A DNA stretch of 64,000 bases, taken from Dactylorhiza incarnata (taxonomy: Eukaryota; Streptophyta; Magnoliopsida; Asparagales; Orchidaceae). How positions within the stretch are numbered: the stretch's first letter is position 1; the number at the start of each line of letters is the position of its first letter. The DNA is taken from NCBI GenBank assembly GCA_033032865.1, contig JAWHQI010000508.1:548001-612000 (forward strand). Direction: 5' to 3'. The notes under the pieces were generated by a model. It was not told the DNA's origin and did no database searches. It was given only the letters and a program-made list of their open reading frames with translations. This document shows positions 1 through 9,844 of the stretch, in pieces. Both the position numbers and the translations under genes were made by a program.

Positions 1-277
1 TTGTGAGGATTCTTCGTGCCAATGATTCATTAATACATTGTATCCAACATCGTCGCTCATACTTATTATAGATAAATCTTCTTCATATCATCCTCAGCAT
101 GAGATGCGGTGACGGAACTAAGTGATCACAGGATGCAAAAAAAAAAACATTGCTTAAACCCTAGCATCACTTGAGGAAGATAAGAGAGCTAGTAGAGTGT
201 AGTAGGAGTGATGTTATAAATTGTCAATCTTTATTATTAGAGGATAAAATAATAAATATGCGCCACAACCCACAAGT

Positions 278-420
278 ACCCGGCCGGCGACGGCGGGCTT
301 CGCTCGCCCCCGACAGGCTTTGCGCGGGCGGGCTTCGCCCGCCCCCGGCGGGTTCGGAACCCACCGGCGGTTCCGAGCAGGCCGCCGGCGGCTCCGCAGC
401 CTGCGAGAACCCAAAAGGTG
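278..420. repeat. GC-rich segment with a second partial copy at 641-705
   Basis: The segment begins with TACCCGGCCGGCGACGGCGG and is built of short GC-rich, partly inverted pieces (for example GGGCGGGCTTCGCCCGCCC). A related start, with CGGTCGGCGACGGCGGGCT, recurs at 641 next to a different continuation. The two copies stand in AT-rich DNA, so they look like inserted repeats. The short open frames here (171-590, both strands) are produced by the GC-rich composition and match no protein I know. Confidence 0.5.
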
Positions 421-1060
421 GTGCTGACCCAAATTTTGTTCCTGCCAAAGAGGAGGCTCGGGATATCTCCAGGAGGGAGGGAGGGGAAGCTTCTTTTTGC
501 TAGTCGCACGTCTAAAATCTTATTAGATTTGTATATTGGACGATCGGATTTTATTTGATGGCTTTTAAATTCATGAAATTTAAAAGTCATTCATACTTCT
601 TTTTAAGTAGTATAGATATATATAGTATCAAAAGAATAGATACCCGGTCGGCGACGGCGGGCTATGCCCATGACGCTCCGAGCTGCGCCCGCATCAAGTC
701 GGTTGCTCCCACAACATATACATATGAGTACTCAAAATGACCGCACACAAATTTTAATTAATATTTTATAATTGTCTTTTTTTCAAAAACATTTATATTT
801 TAACAAAAATTCATTTTAAAGTAGATCTAGGAGGTCTAATAATTACCTATCATAGTAGGTGTATTAGGTCTACTAAAAAGCTTTTGTATGAATTTTCATC
901 ATTATTTTTATTATATGGATATAGTGTAAATACATAAATAGCCATTATATTTTATGAATTTCCATTTTTTTCATAATATATGTTAAGTCATTGAAGTAAA
1001 AGAATGAGGCTATATTTGTCAATTTTGAATCTTGCACCAAAGGTTATATATGGTAGTTAA

Positions 1061-1064
<4 letters not shown>

Positions 1065-1091
<27 letters not shown>
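1065..1091. repeat. (AT)n microsatellite
   Basis: An uninterrupted run of about 13 AT dinucleotides in AT-rich spacer. Confidence 0.9.
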
Positions 1092-1385
1092 GTATCAAAA
1101 GAATAGATAGAGCTAATTTGGTGAAAAATATTCAAAATAATGTTTAGATTATATTTAAAATATTGGAAAGCAATAAATATAAATAAATAAGTAAAGTTAA
1201 GATCGTTAAGATTGCAGTGACACCAAACAAACTCTTTGAGCCCCTCCATCCTTGGAACCAAAGGACATAATCTTAATTAATTTTTCATAATACAACCAAA
1301 ATTACTTTTAATTATTATTTTAGATGGATAAAAAATAGATCATATTTTATTCATCAACTTGAGATTGTAGTACTAAATACTAAGA

Positions 1386-1990
1386 TTTTGTTTGTGGCAG
1401 CTCTTGGCAAATGAGAAAGCTCCATTGTCACTACAACCATTGTAATTGCACTGTTTGTATGCGCAACTATTGGAAAATGATTTTCTCAAAAAAGCGTTTT
1501 AGGTTTTTTTTCTGAAGGCAAACTCCCCTCCCCCCTCCTCACGTTCGACTCTCGAAAATCGCGTTCCCCCCCCCCCCCCCCCCCCCCCCCCTCGTACAAA
1601 GCATTTGTGAATGTCACGATCTTTCTCTCTTCATTGTTCTGAATGGTGCTTCTCTTCCTCGGCTTATCCAGTCGATAGAAGCAATGACATGCGCAGCCCC
1701 TAGGAGGCCACTCACGAGCTACTGGAGGCCACCGCCGTGGATAGTGCCTCTGAACCACAATAATCATTTCATGTGCAAACTCGAGCGTGGCCTCCAGCGC
1801 TCTCGATGCCCTCTCCTTAAATCCAGCGAATTCGGACACCTCCTTATCTCGACATTTTCGACAGCCCGATGTTGATGGCAATTCCGGCTTAGTTAAGCTC
1901 AGAATACCCTATTGTGGTTTAATTTTCTAATCGGACCAATTTTTCATCCCTTTTCATTGTTTCTATCTAGTTTTTTCGTTTCCCAGATAA
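1386..1990. other. Unassigned segment with a weak minus-strand open frame and a poly-C run
   Basis: This stretch is more GC-rich than its flanks. On the minus strand an open frame from 1881 to 1486 begins with a Cys-rich start (GCRKCRDK) followed by an Ala/Glu-rich helical-looking stretch, then becomes low complexity where it crosses the poly-C run at 1566-1591 (poly-Gly). I do not recognise the protein. It could be a captured gene fragment or chance. The start near 1387 (TTTGTTTGTGGCAGC) resembles the end of the Tourist-like MITE at 3514, so a degraded relative of that MITE may begin here. Confidence 0.25.
1566..1591. repeat. Poly-C homopolymer (26 bases)
   Basis: An uninterrupted run of cytosines. 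Its exact length is likely to be unreliable in any assembly. Confidence 0.9.
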
Positions 1991-2553
1991 CTAGAGAATT
2001 TCTCGTTCATAGTGTTGAATTTCTTGAGGAAGGGAAAAGTTTGCGAAGGCGCTAGGGTTGTCCTACTGCTCAAAATGAAATCTACATGATCTATGAAATA
2101 TCACTCTTATTTTACATTGTGAGATTACAGTGAGCGATATGAATTGTATGCACATTTCCTTTTTTATCATGCCCGAGTAGCAGGAGCCGCCGTAGCTGGA
2201 TATCCAGTAGTTTTTGCTTTCGGTCGGACGTATTTCATTGTTGTTTTGTAAACAAATTTCTGATTCTCGAAACACGAGTAAAACACAGATTTTTCAAACA
2301 ATATGCGGCTTTCTCATCTATATTTTTCTGACAGCTCTATTCTTACAACTGATTTTTCAGAATAATTTTCTCTTTAGATGCTCTAAACAGAACCTAATTT
2401 TATCATTTATAATAGTTTAACTTTGTCTGTCAACAAATATTCACACCAAATCAATTGAGTAATATTTCCTCCTAATCAATTGAGTAGTATTTCCACCTAA
2501 TCATGAGCTTTAATCTATTTCAACTACCTTTGTACTCAAAAGATTAAAATTAC
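1991..2553. other. AT-rich spacer
   Basis: No coding sequence, RNA gene or repeat recognised. A short phrase (AATCAATTGAGTA followed by atttcc) occurs twice in tandem near 2448-2495. Confidence 0.6.
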
Positions 2554-2796
2554 GGATCCGGATCCCTGGAGTTCCTGAGTTCGTGCAGGAACTCCAGGGG
2601 TGGAGTTCGGCGATCTTCCCCGTTGGATTCGAGAGCCCCCTTATTTTTTATATATTTTTTGGTTTTTTTACTTTTCCTCTTTTGTTTTCTAGCGGATAAA
2701 TGATCTTGCCCGTTGAGTTAATGAAGTTGGGGGTCTCGCGCCGTTGGATTGAACTCCACCCCTGGAGTTCCCGCACGAACTCCAGGGGATCCGGAT
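2554..2796. mobile_element. Short inverted-repeat element (MITE-like) with self-complementary arms
   Basis: The left end (from 2556, ATCCGGATCC then CTGGAGTTC) is the reverse complement of the right end (to 2796) over about 40 bp, apart from an extra ~8 bases in the left arm. The middle is AT-rich (TTATTTTTTATATATTTTTT). Each arm contains CTGGAGTTC followed by its own complement GAACTCCAG, so each arm can fold alone and the arms can also pair with each other. No coding capacity and no clear target-site duplication. A foldback or MITE-type DNA transposon is likely; the superfamily is not determined. Confidence 0.6.
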
Positions 2797-3510
2797 ATGA
2801 TGTATTTTTGTGCATGCATGTTATGAAATGTAAACTTACAGAAAAGATTTTTTGTAATTTTACAAGATATATAAAATGTGTAACCTGAAATTTAGCAAAC
2901 TTAGAGGGAATGTCCCGATAACGATCCTATATTTGTAAGTAAATTACGAGAAATCAGCGAAAAGATTGCCCAAAATATCCCTCTGAATTGTTGGAAGAGA
3001 GAATATTTCTCTACTAAGAAAACAATTGATGAATAACAAACTAGTAATTATGTATACTCTATAAAGTTTTGAAGAAAAAAAAAAGGTTGTTCTGTCTTCA
3101 AGTCAAAGTCAGATATTTCTTCATACCATTTCCAGCTCATAAAGCCACAAACTCTTCTAGACCACTTCTTCATTCCATTGGCCCACTTACATCTCCCCCC
3201 ATGTTGTGATGTCCACTAATTTTATAATTTATTTTATTTAAATTTCAACAAATATAATGAATTTAGGTTAGCTAATTATTTATTAATGGAAATAATAATA
3301 TTTAGATGAGTGAGTCCCAAAATTAGAGAAAATAAATTTAATGATGATCATGAAAGATGGACTGCGATGGGTTCAACTTTAGAAAAAATTGAAAATTAAA
3401 AAATGCATTAAATTTGTAGATTAGATTAGTTTGTGTCAAAGGATTAGGCATGAGAAGTGGTGGGCTACATGACATGGATAAAAGTTGTTTAAGATAATTT
3501 GTATAGCTTA
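2797..3510. other. AT-rich spacer
   Basis: No gene, RNA or repeat recognised. Rich in A/T homopolymer runs, with stops in all frames. Confidence 0.6.
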
Positions 3511-4028
3511 TTAGGCTCTGTTTGCGGCAGCGGTGTCGGTGAAAAATAATAAATTGTTTGAAAAATCTTTATTTAAGTGATTTTTAAAAAAAAAATCTTT
3601 TTTACTAATTGGAAGAACAATTTTTAAAAATAGCTCTTTATTAATAAAAGATGTTTTATGTTAATTATTTATCGCATAGATAAATAAATATTATATTAAT
3701 CTTAAAAAACGGCGAGAAACAAAAATAGTGAATGGGTGAAGATTCACGAATGAGAGAAGAAAACATTTGTAGTGATTAGAAGGAAGACAGGTCATGAATG
3801 ATCGGGGTATGACTTTCGTAAATCCTCAAATAAAAGAGAAAAAAACTGAAAGTAGAGAAAGCGATTTTTAGAAAACCTTATTGTACCCACGGCTCAAAAA
3901 GCCCCCAAAACACTTTTATTGAATAAACTCTTTTGAAAAATTCATCATCCAAACAACCAAACAACCAAACAAGGGTGGTGCAATGGGAATAAAATTTTTC
4001 GACCACAACCGGTTCAAATAGAGTCTTA
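3511..4028. mobile_element. Tourist-like (PIF/Harbinger) MITE, 512 bp
   Basis: The element 3514-4025 starts with GGCTCTGTTTGCGGCAG and ends with the complement of GACTCTATTTGAACCGG, giving imperfect terminal inverted repeats. TTA stands immediately outside both ends (3511-3513 and 4026-4028), the 3-bp target site typical of PIF/Harbinger and Tourist elements. It has no transposase. The centre is AT-rich. Known of the family: such elements are moved by a PIF/Harbinger transposase encoded elsewhere. The inverted repeats have diverged, so this is an old copy. Confidence 0.6.
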
Positions 4029-4254
4029 GTATTAAGAAATTAAATAACACTCGACATTAACGAAAGAAAATGAGGATTCATGAAGCCGACCTTATGTTAT
4101 TAGGGTCGGATAAGTCTGTGATGACAACTATTACTGATGGGGTTCCACTATAAAGGACCGAGTTAGCCAGACCGAGTATTCCTCATCACGGCCTCGCCCG
4201 GACCTGCGGGGCGGCACCAGCATTTATGGACGACCTTAGTCACGTTGATAAGCA

Positions 4255-5190
4255 TACTCGCGTTGCCGCTCTCCCCTGTTCTGCGGGACGCGCTGCCGCT
4301 CCCACCTGTTCCGCGGAAAGCACTCCCGCTCGCGCCTGTTCCACAGGGAGTGCTTCCGCTCGCGCCCGTTCCGCAGAAAGCGCTACGACTCTCGCATGTT
4401 CCGCGGAAAGCGCTCCTGCTCGCTCCTGTTCCATAGGAAGCGCTACCGCTCTCGCCTGTTCCGCGGGGTGCGATCCCGCTCTCGTCATTTCCACGGGGAG
4501 CGCTACCGCTCTCGCCTGTTCCATGGAAAGCACTTCCGCTCGCACCTGTTCCGCAAGAAGCACCACCGCTCTCGCCTGTTCCGTGGTGCACGCTCCCTCT
4601 CTCGCCAATTCCGCGGGGAGTGCTACCGCTCTTGCCTGTTACACAGGAAGCGCTCCCGCTCGCGCCTGTTCCGCAGGAAGCAACACCGCTCTCGCCTGTT
4701 CCGTGGGAAGTGCCACCTCTCTCCCCAGTTACGCGGGGCACACTCCCTCTCTCGTCTGTTCCGCGGGGCGCACTCCATCTCTCTCACCTTCCCATGGAGC
4801 TCTACCGCTCTCGCCTGTTCGGTGGGTCATGCTCCCGCTCTCGCCAGTTCCATGGGGAGTGCTACCGCTCTCGCCTGTTCCATGAGAAGCGCTCTCGCTC
4901 GCGCCTGTTCCGCAGGAAGCGCCACTGCTCTTGCCTGTTCTGCGGGAAGCGCCACCGCTCGCGCCTGTTCTGCAAGAAGAGCTCCACTCGCGCCTGTTCC
5001 GCGGGGAGTGATCCCACTCACGCCCGTTCCGCGGGAAGCGCTACCGCTCTTGTCTGTTCTGCGGGAAGCGCTCTCGCTCGCTCATGTTCACTAGGAAGTG
5101 TTACAACTCTCGCCTGATCTGCGGGAAGCGCTCCCGCTCGCGCCTGTTCTGCAGGAAGCACTCCCGCTCCCCTTGCTCCGTGAGTCATGC
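4255..5190 (+). repeat. 30-bp tandem array in R1 5' LTR
   Basis: About 31 imperfect units of 30 bp. Each contains a CGCTCCCGCTCGCGCCTG-type core and most contain TTCCGCGGGAAG, whose CCGCGG centre is palindromic. Because 30 is a multiple of three, the array is open in several frames on both strands; those frames are repeat artefacts. It lies upstream of the LTR TATA box, in the position of U3 regulatory DNA. The matching array in the 3' LTR is at 9740-9839 and 16020-16795. Confidence 0.9.
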
Positions 5191-5384
5191 CGCCACCGTC
5201 CATCGTCGGTGGCGATCGCCGGCCACCACCACCACCAGGTAGGCTGCCCAAGTAGCCCAAGGTGACCGGGGGGAAACTCATCATAACCTCGAAAATGGCA
5301 ATCTGTGTGCCCCGAATCAAACATTCTCATTCACTCGTCTAGGAATCAGCATTGTGCAATTACCAGAACGCCCTCCTCAAAAAC

Positions 5385-5392
5385 TATAAAAG
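5385..5392 (+). promoter_or_regulatory. Probable TATA box of R1 5' LTR
   Basis: TATAAAAG in a GC-rich context between the 30-bp and 25-bp arrays. The same place in the 3' LTR (near 16991) reads TAATAAAAG, so that copy has decayed. Confidence 0.6.
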
Positions 5393-5617
5393 GGGGTCAG
5401 GCCTCCATTTAAAGGGACTTTTGGCATTGAGACAAGGAGGAGCTCTTTAGTTTTCTAGCGAGGACTCTTTGAAGATCTTCATCGGCCTTCAAGCTACCCC
5501 TTGAAGATCTCCCTCAGTGTTCCAGCTCTCTTTCAAGGACTCTTCGAAGATCTCGGTTGGACTCCAAGCTATCTGGGGCGGACCTCCCCGACACCTCTGA
5601 TCCGGACAGCTCTGCTC

Positions 5618-5880
5618 CAGGCGGTTCAGCAGCATTCCGTTCCAGGCTGCACCACAACGCTCCGCTCCAGGCTGCTCCGCAGCACTCCGCTCCAAACTTC
5701 TCCGCAGCGCTCTGCTCCAGGCTGCTCCACAACACTCTTCTCTAGGCCGCTATCCAGCGCTCTGCTCCAGGCTACTCCGTAGTGCTCCGATCGAGGCTAC
5801 TCTGTGGTGCTCTGCTCCAGGCTTCTCCGCAGTGCTCCGCTCCATGCTGATCCGCAACGCTTTGCCCAGGACTGCTCTGC
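5618..5880 (+). repeat. 25-bp tandem array in R1 5' LTR
   Basis: About 11 imperfect units of 25 bp with the core CAGGCTGCTCCGCAGC, downstream of the TATA box. The counterpart in the 3' LTR is at about 17216-17480. The short open frames over it are repeat artefacts. Confidence 0.85.
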
Positions 5881-6196
5881 CGAGTTCCGCACTCAAGGCT
5901 GTCTCCGAGCACGCTTCACCAAACTCGACTCTCGAGGATTTGGAGTACTTAAGAAAATCTCTGTAACGAGCGGTGGTCTGTCACCCTCGAAAAATAACTC
6001 TCTGTAACTCATAAAACTAGTGGATCATTCAGAACTGGGCTAGGCCCTGTGGTTTTTTTCTTTTCGGGTTTTTCCACGTAAAAGTCTCAATATCTACTGT
6101 TGGTTCTCTATTTTGACTGTTTGCGCGTTTGGCTCACTCTCAAGCTATGGCAATTCAGCTCAACCAGTACAGGAGAGCGTTGAACGACCTGCAATA

Positions 6197-6216
6197 GTTT
6201 GGCGTCATTTGTGGAA
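6197..6216 (+). promoter_or_regulatory. Candidate primer-binding site of R1
   Basis: TTTGGCGTCATTTGTGG follows the 5' LTR directly. It resembles the TGGCGCC...TGTGGG primer sites of many plant gypsy elements but differs at several positions. Which tRNA it matched is not decided. Confidence 0.45.
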
Positions 6217-6464
6217 AAAAGCGTTCATAACTAGCTCTAAAAGCGACCTCTCTTAGAGACTGACAATAATGGACATACGCTAGACAATTTCGGATACGAG
6301 CAGTCCCTCCCTCCCCGCAAACTCAGGGGAGGGATCACCCGTTGCTGCACCCATCCTACCCTAGTGGCTCGGCGCGACCAACAAGCAAGCCCCTATGGCG
6401 ACGGGGCCAGTTCCAAAGGATGACATACTTCAGCTAAGGCAATCCCCCTATCTGGACGGATCCT

Positions 6465-6725
6465 GGCATATCCAGTTCCATCTGGGCTCAAGCTCCCGCA
6501 GTGTAAGAAGTTCCACAGAGCAGAAAATCTGTATGAACATGTCAACTACTTCCTGGCCGCAATGGTGACAGTCGGGCTTCCATACCAAATCAGTTGCAAA
6601 ATCTTCCCAACAACACTTCGCGGCGACGCTCTCAACTAGTATCAGTTCCTGCATGAGATAATCATTCACAACTTTACCGAGCTATCCCAGTTATTCACAG
6701 GTTGGCACGAAGCTCGTATATAGAG
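6465..6725 (+). pseudogene. gag: R1 gag relic, N-terminal capsid part
   Basis: Read in one forward frame from about 6471, the region gives IPSGLKLPQCKKFHRAENL, then YEHVNYFLAAM, then CKIFPTTLRGDALN, a stop, and FLHEIIIHNFTELSQLF. This follows the plant gypsy gag capsid pattern (LP.. YDG..DP.EHV..F, then C..FP.TL.G.A..WY.. and F.EL...F), with the Trp codon of WY turned into a stop. Gag builds the cytoplasmic virus-like particle. Only this block survives; there is no continuous frame to the next gag piece at 7480. The match is by pattern recognition and is not exact. Confidence 0.6.
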
Positions 6726-6909
6726 TACAGAGAAGTGGCTCATATATGGAAAGAGTTCGGGTTGAACGGACCTCCCAATACAGGGCATACGGGGCATGAC
6801 AAACGCCAGGGGGCGCTGTCGTAAAATTGTGCCAAAAGGATCTCCCCGGAAGGTTGGATTTTTTTCCTGCACGCGAACATTGGAAATTCGACATTTGAAT
6901 TAAGAAGGG

Positions 6910-7200
6910 TGTTGATAAGTCACCGCATTTCATTCAATATCTTGTTCGTGGCAACTGTCATACGACTCAAGCTCATCGTCCAAAACCTCAAGCTCGGAGC
7001 TTGTCGTGCAGAGCTCCCAGACGGAACAATAGCACCAACTATAGGAGGCATCGTCCTCCCCGTCCACATAGGAGCACTTTTAGAGCAGGTCGAATAATAC
7101 AACGTCCAGTTCGTCATCGCAGAAGTTGATTCATCATATGACGCGATATTTGAGAGCATCCTACATGACACGCTGCAACATGACACCTCCATGGTGGGCC
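6910..7200 (+). pseudogene. R1 aspartic-protease-like relic
   Basis: From about 6925 the frame reads SFNILFVATVIRLKL, later GGIVLPVHIGALLEQVE, a stop, then VQFVIAEVDSSYDAIF. This follows the order of Tat-type gypsy proteases, where G.I.LPV..G is followed by a V.F.VV...SSYNAILGR strand. The family normally processes Gag-Pol in the particle. The segment containing the catalytic Asp is not recognisable and a stop lies in the domain, so it is non-functional. Oddly it lies before the gag C-terminal piece at 7480, whereas protease normally follows gag. Confidence 0.5.
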
Positions 7201-7479
7201 ACATGGTGAGCAAAAGGAAAATCCTCCAAAATTTGGTTTGCTACCCCAGCGTCGCAACGACCAAGGTTCCTTGGATCGACCATGAGCCACCGCAGAACCT
7301 GACTCCCAAGAAACTTCACCAAGAGGAGATCTGCATGGCCCCAACACCATTAGCAGAAACTGATCGCCTGACATCAACAAATCAACGACAACTTGAAACT
7401 GTGGGCCGGAAGAGGAAGGGACAACAACTGCTCACGGAGGCCGGACGACCTAACTAGAGTTAGTCGGTCTGTCCCCGAG

Positions 7480-7735
7480 GGCTGATGAACCAGAAAACCC
7501 AGGTTTACAACTCATTAAACGCATCTCGCGAGCATATCTTATCTTTGATCTACAACAGCAAGATCGACAAGTGGCCAAGACCGCTCCCTCGCAATACAGG
7601 GAATCAATCCCAATTTTGTGACTTTCATAGGGGTCGGGGCACCATACGAGGCAATGCCTATGTTTGAAGGATGAAATCGAGCGCCTTGTCCAGTTGGGGC
7701 AGTCGGGGCACCTTAAGGACTTTCGCAAAATAGCT
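7480..7735 (+). pseudogene. gag: R1 gag relic, C-terminal nucleocapsid-like part
   Basis: Frame pieces give YNSLNASREHILSLI, then WPRPL, then FCDFHRGRG and (after a frameshift) CLCLKDEIERLVQLGQSGHL. This matches the plant gypsy signature Y.PLN.SR..IL ... YC.FH...GH.T..C..LK..IE.LI..G.L..F, in which C, H and C form a zinc-binding knot. One frameshift and a stop interrupt it. It lies downstream of the protease-like relic, so gag appears split around protease. Confidence 0.6.
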
Positions 7736-7916
7736 CAGAAGCAAGCAGCTCAGGAAAAGGCAACTGAGGTCTAGTCACAGGACTGACCGGCGCTTAAACC
7801 ACACTGCCTTCCTCAAGGACTTATTACAATTTCGTCTCATTTCTATATCAAAGTGCACCCACGCCTTTCTTGTTAACTAAACAATTTCAGGTTCTTGCCC
7901 ACTATGTGCGACCTTC

Positions 7917-8660
7917 AACAGATGAATCTCCAAATGGTAAGGCGACAACCTCTAATAAGATGGTGGTCAACCCTCTGCATCGAGAGAGAGCCTGCGCCAT
8001 CCGACCGCTGAGGGAATACCCCCCCACCGACCGGGAGGAAATCACATTTCCCCCAATGAATCTCCAAATAGTAAGGCGACAATCTCCGATAAGATGGTGG
8101 CCATCCCTCCACATCGAGAGCGAGCCCGCGTCATTCGGTCATTGAGGGCATGCCCCCCTCACGACCGTGCGGGAACCACGTTTCCCCTAACTAATCTCTA
8201 AATGGTAAAGAGACAACCTCTGATAAGATGGTGGTTAGCCCTCCACATCGAGAGCGAGCATGCGCCATCCGGACGCTGAAGGCATGCCCCCCTCACGACC
8301 GAGTGGGAACCACATTTCCCCCAATGAATCTCAAATGGTAAGGTGACAACCTCCGATAAGATGGTGGTTAGCCCTCCACATCGAGAGCAAGCCCGCGTCA
8401 TCTGGACGTTGAGGGCATGCCCCCCTCACGACCGGGCGGAAACTGTGTTTCCCCCAACGAATTTACAAATGGTAAGGCGTCAATCTCCAATAAGATGGCG
8501 GTCATCCCTCCACATCAAGCGAGCCTGCGCCATCCGGACGCTGAGGGTAGGCCCCCCTCATGACCATGCAGGAACCATATTCCCTCAATGAATCTACAAA
8601 TGAAAAGGCAAAAGCCTCTGGTAAGATGGTGGCTAGCCGTCCGAGCCGCGAGCAAGTTGC
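7917..8660 (+). repeat. ~135-bp tandem array in R1 interior
   Basis: Five to six imperfect copies, starting near 7917, 8055, 8190, 8322, 8456 and 8588. Each begins with AATGAATCTCCAAATGGTAA or a variant, contains ATAAGATGGTGGT and CTCCACATCGAGAGCGAG, and has a cytosine-rich GGGCATGCCCCCCTCACGACC block. Period is 132-136 bp. Open frames over it on both strands repeat with the units and are not accepted as genes. Confidence 0.85.
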
Positions 8661-9608
8661 TTGCATTCTCAAGAATGTTCATTATTAATTTTTCACATCC
8701 CACACAATATGGCCTTCGAAAATTGGGGGCGGATAGAGGGAGAATCCCTCAAGAGAACCGTGTCATGTCCAACCAAGGACTATTTATAACAACTAGCAGG
8801 TGTCCAAAAAACATAAAGAAAGAGCATGAAATCAAAAAATGCAAAACAACACTATAAATGAATCAGTCACAGATTCATCATCCTGAACAACAATCGTGGG
8901 ACGTACGTGAAAAAGAAATGAGAAAACAAAAATCTCTCGCCGCAAAAAAGAAAAAATTGTCACCGCGAGGCGAAGCAGCAAGGCACCGCAGCAGCGACGC
9001 GCCTCCAGTTGGAGCGTGGAAGCCCCATGCTCCAGTGGAAGCCTGACATCCCCGCGCTCTAGTTGGAGCGTGGCAGCCCCACGCTCTAGTTGGAGCGCGC
9101 CCCAGGTCATCCGCACCCCATATTGGAGTACGGTCCAAGCCATCCGCACCCCATATTGGAGTGTGGTCCAAACCATCCGCACCCCATACTTGAGTGTGGT
9201 CCAAGTTGCACTCCACTATGGAGTACGGAGCCTGCGGCACGACCGCGCCACTTCTGGCATAGCATGCTCGTGCGCGCTCCTCTGCAAGTGTGCTCCTCTG
9301 TGTGTGCGCCTCTGCGGAAGTGTCGTGAGTTAGACATCTGCGAGATCTTCTTCACAACGAACAAAACCCCTAAAGTAAATCCTTGACCTCCTCTCTTGCG
9401 GCCGTGATAATTTTCTCCGTCCCGACAGTGGTGATCCTCCCTCGCAAAGGCTCCATGAATGTTTCCACCTCGGTTCTGTAATTGTCTAGCGCAATTTATA
9501 GAGCGCGAGGGCCGCCATGTCGAAATTCTCCCCCACATACTCATGATAAGCGGTAGAAATTTTAGACTATCGATTATAAATCGATGCCTCCGAAAACTGG
9601 GGGGCAAT
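8661..9608 (+). other. R1 3' interior, with a ~35-bp repeat and a polypurine tract at its end
   Basis: No gene recognised. Between about 9005 and 9225 there are six or seven degenerate units of 33-36 bp containing GTTGGAGCGTGG or ATTGGAGTACGGTCC with CATCCGCACCCCAT. The region ends with AAACTGGGGGGCAAT (about 9594-9608), a purine-rich tract just before the 3' LTR that would prime plus-strand DNA synthesis. Confidence 0.65.
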
Positions 9609-9844
9609 TGATGGGGTTCCCCTAAAAAGGACCGAGTTGAGCCAGACCGAGTATTCCTCATCGCGGCCTTACCCGGACCCATTGGGCGGCACCATCATTT
9701 ATGGTTGGCCTTAGTCCTGTTGCTAAGCATACTTGCATTGTCGCTCTCCCTTATTCAGTGGGACGCGCTGCCCCTCTATCCTGTTTTGTGGGAAGCGCTC
9801 CCGCTCGCGCCTGTTCCGCGGGAAGTGCTCCCGCTTGTGCCCAT
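9609..9844 (+). repeat. R1 3' LTR, first part
   Basis: Matches 4135-4360 of the 5' LTR, with the same opening and the first 30-bp units. It stops at CCCAT (9840-9844), the left copy of the target duplication made by R2. Confidence 0.9.

Larger units (their letters stand above)
1..1385. other. AT-rich spacer, no gene recognised
   Basis: Low-complexity, AT-rich DNA with many stops in all frames. It contains a GC-rich segment near 278-480, a shorter related segment near 641-705 and an (AT)n tract. A short phrase around AGTATCAAAAGAATAGAT occurs at 625-642 and again at 1090-1107. No start codon is followed by a convincing protein, and I see no promoter or RNA gene. Confidence 0.6.
4135..6196 (+). 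repeat. R1 5' LTR (about 2.06 kb)
   Basis: It matches the 3' LTR pieces 9609-9844 plus 16020-17805 throughout (total about 2.02 kb). Order: a unique start, a 30-bp tandem array, a TATA box (5385-5392), the sequence around GGAGGAGCTCTT, a 25-bp tandem array, and a unique end before the primer site. The 3' end is placed by aligning GCAATA here with CAACA at 17801-17805 and is uncertain by a few bases. Confidence 0.85.

Noticed and set aside
4255..5190. CRISPR-like regular spacing in the 30-bp array
   Set aside because: Units are contiguous with no unique spacers, in plant nuclear retrotransposon DNA.
4163..5330. Long open frames on both strands (up to about 220 codons) over the R1 5' LTR
   Set aside because: They follow the 30-bp period, giving ten-residue repeats in every open frame on both strands. 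This is an array artefact, not a repeat protein.
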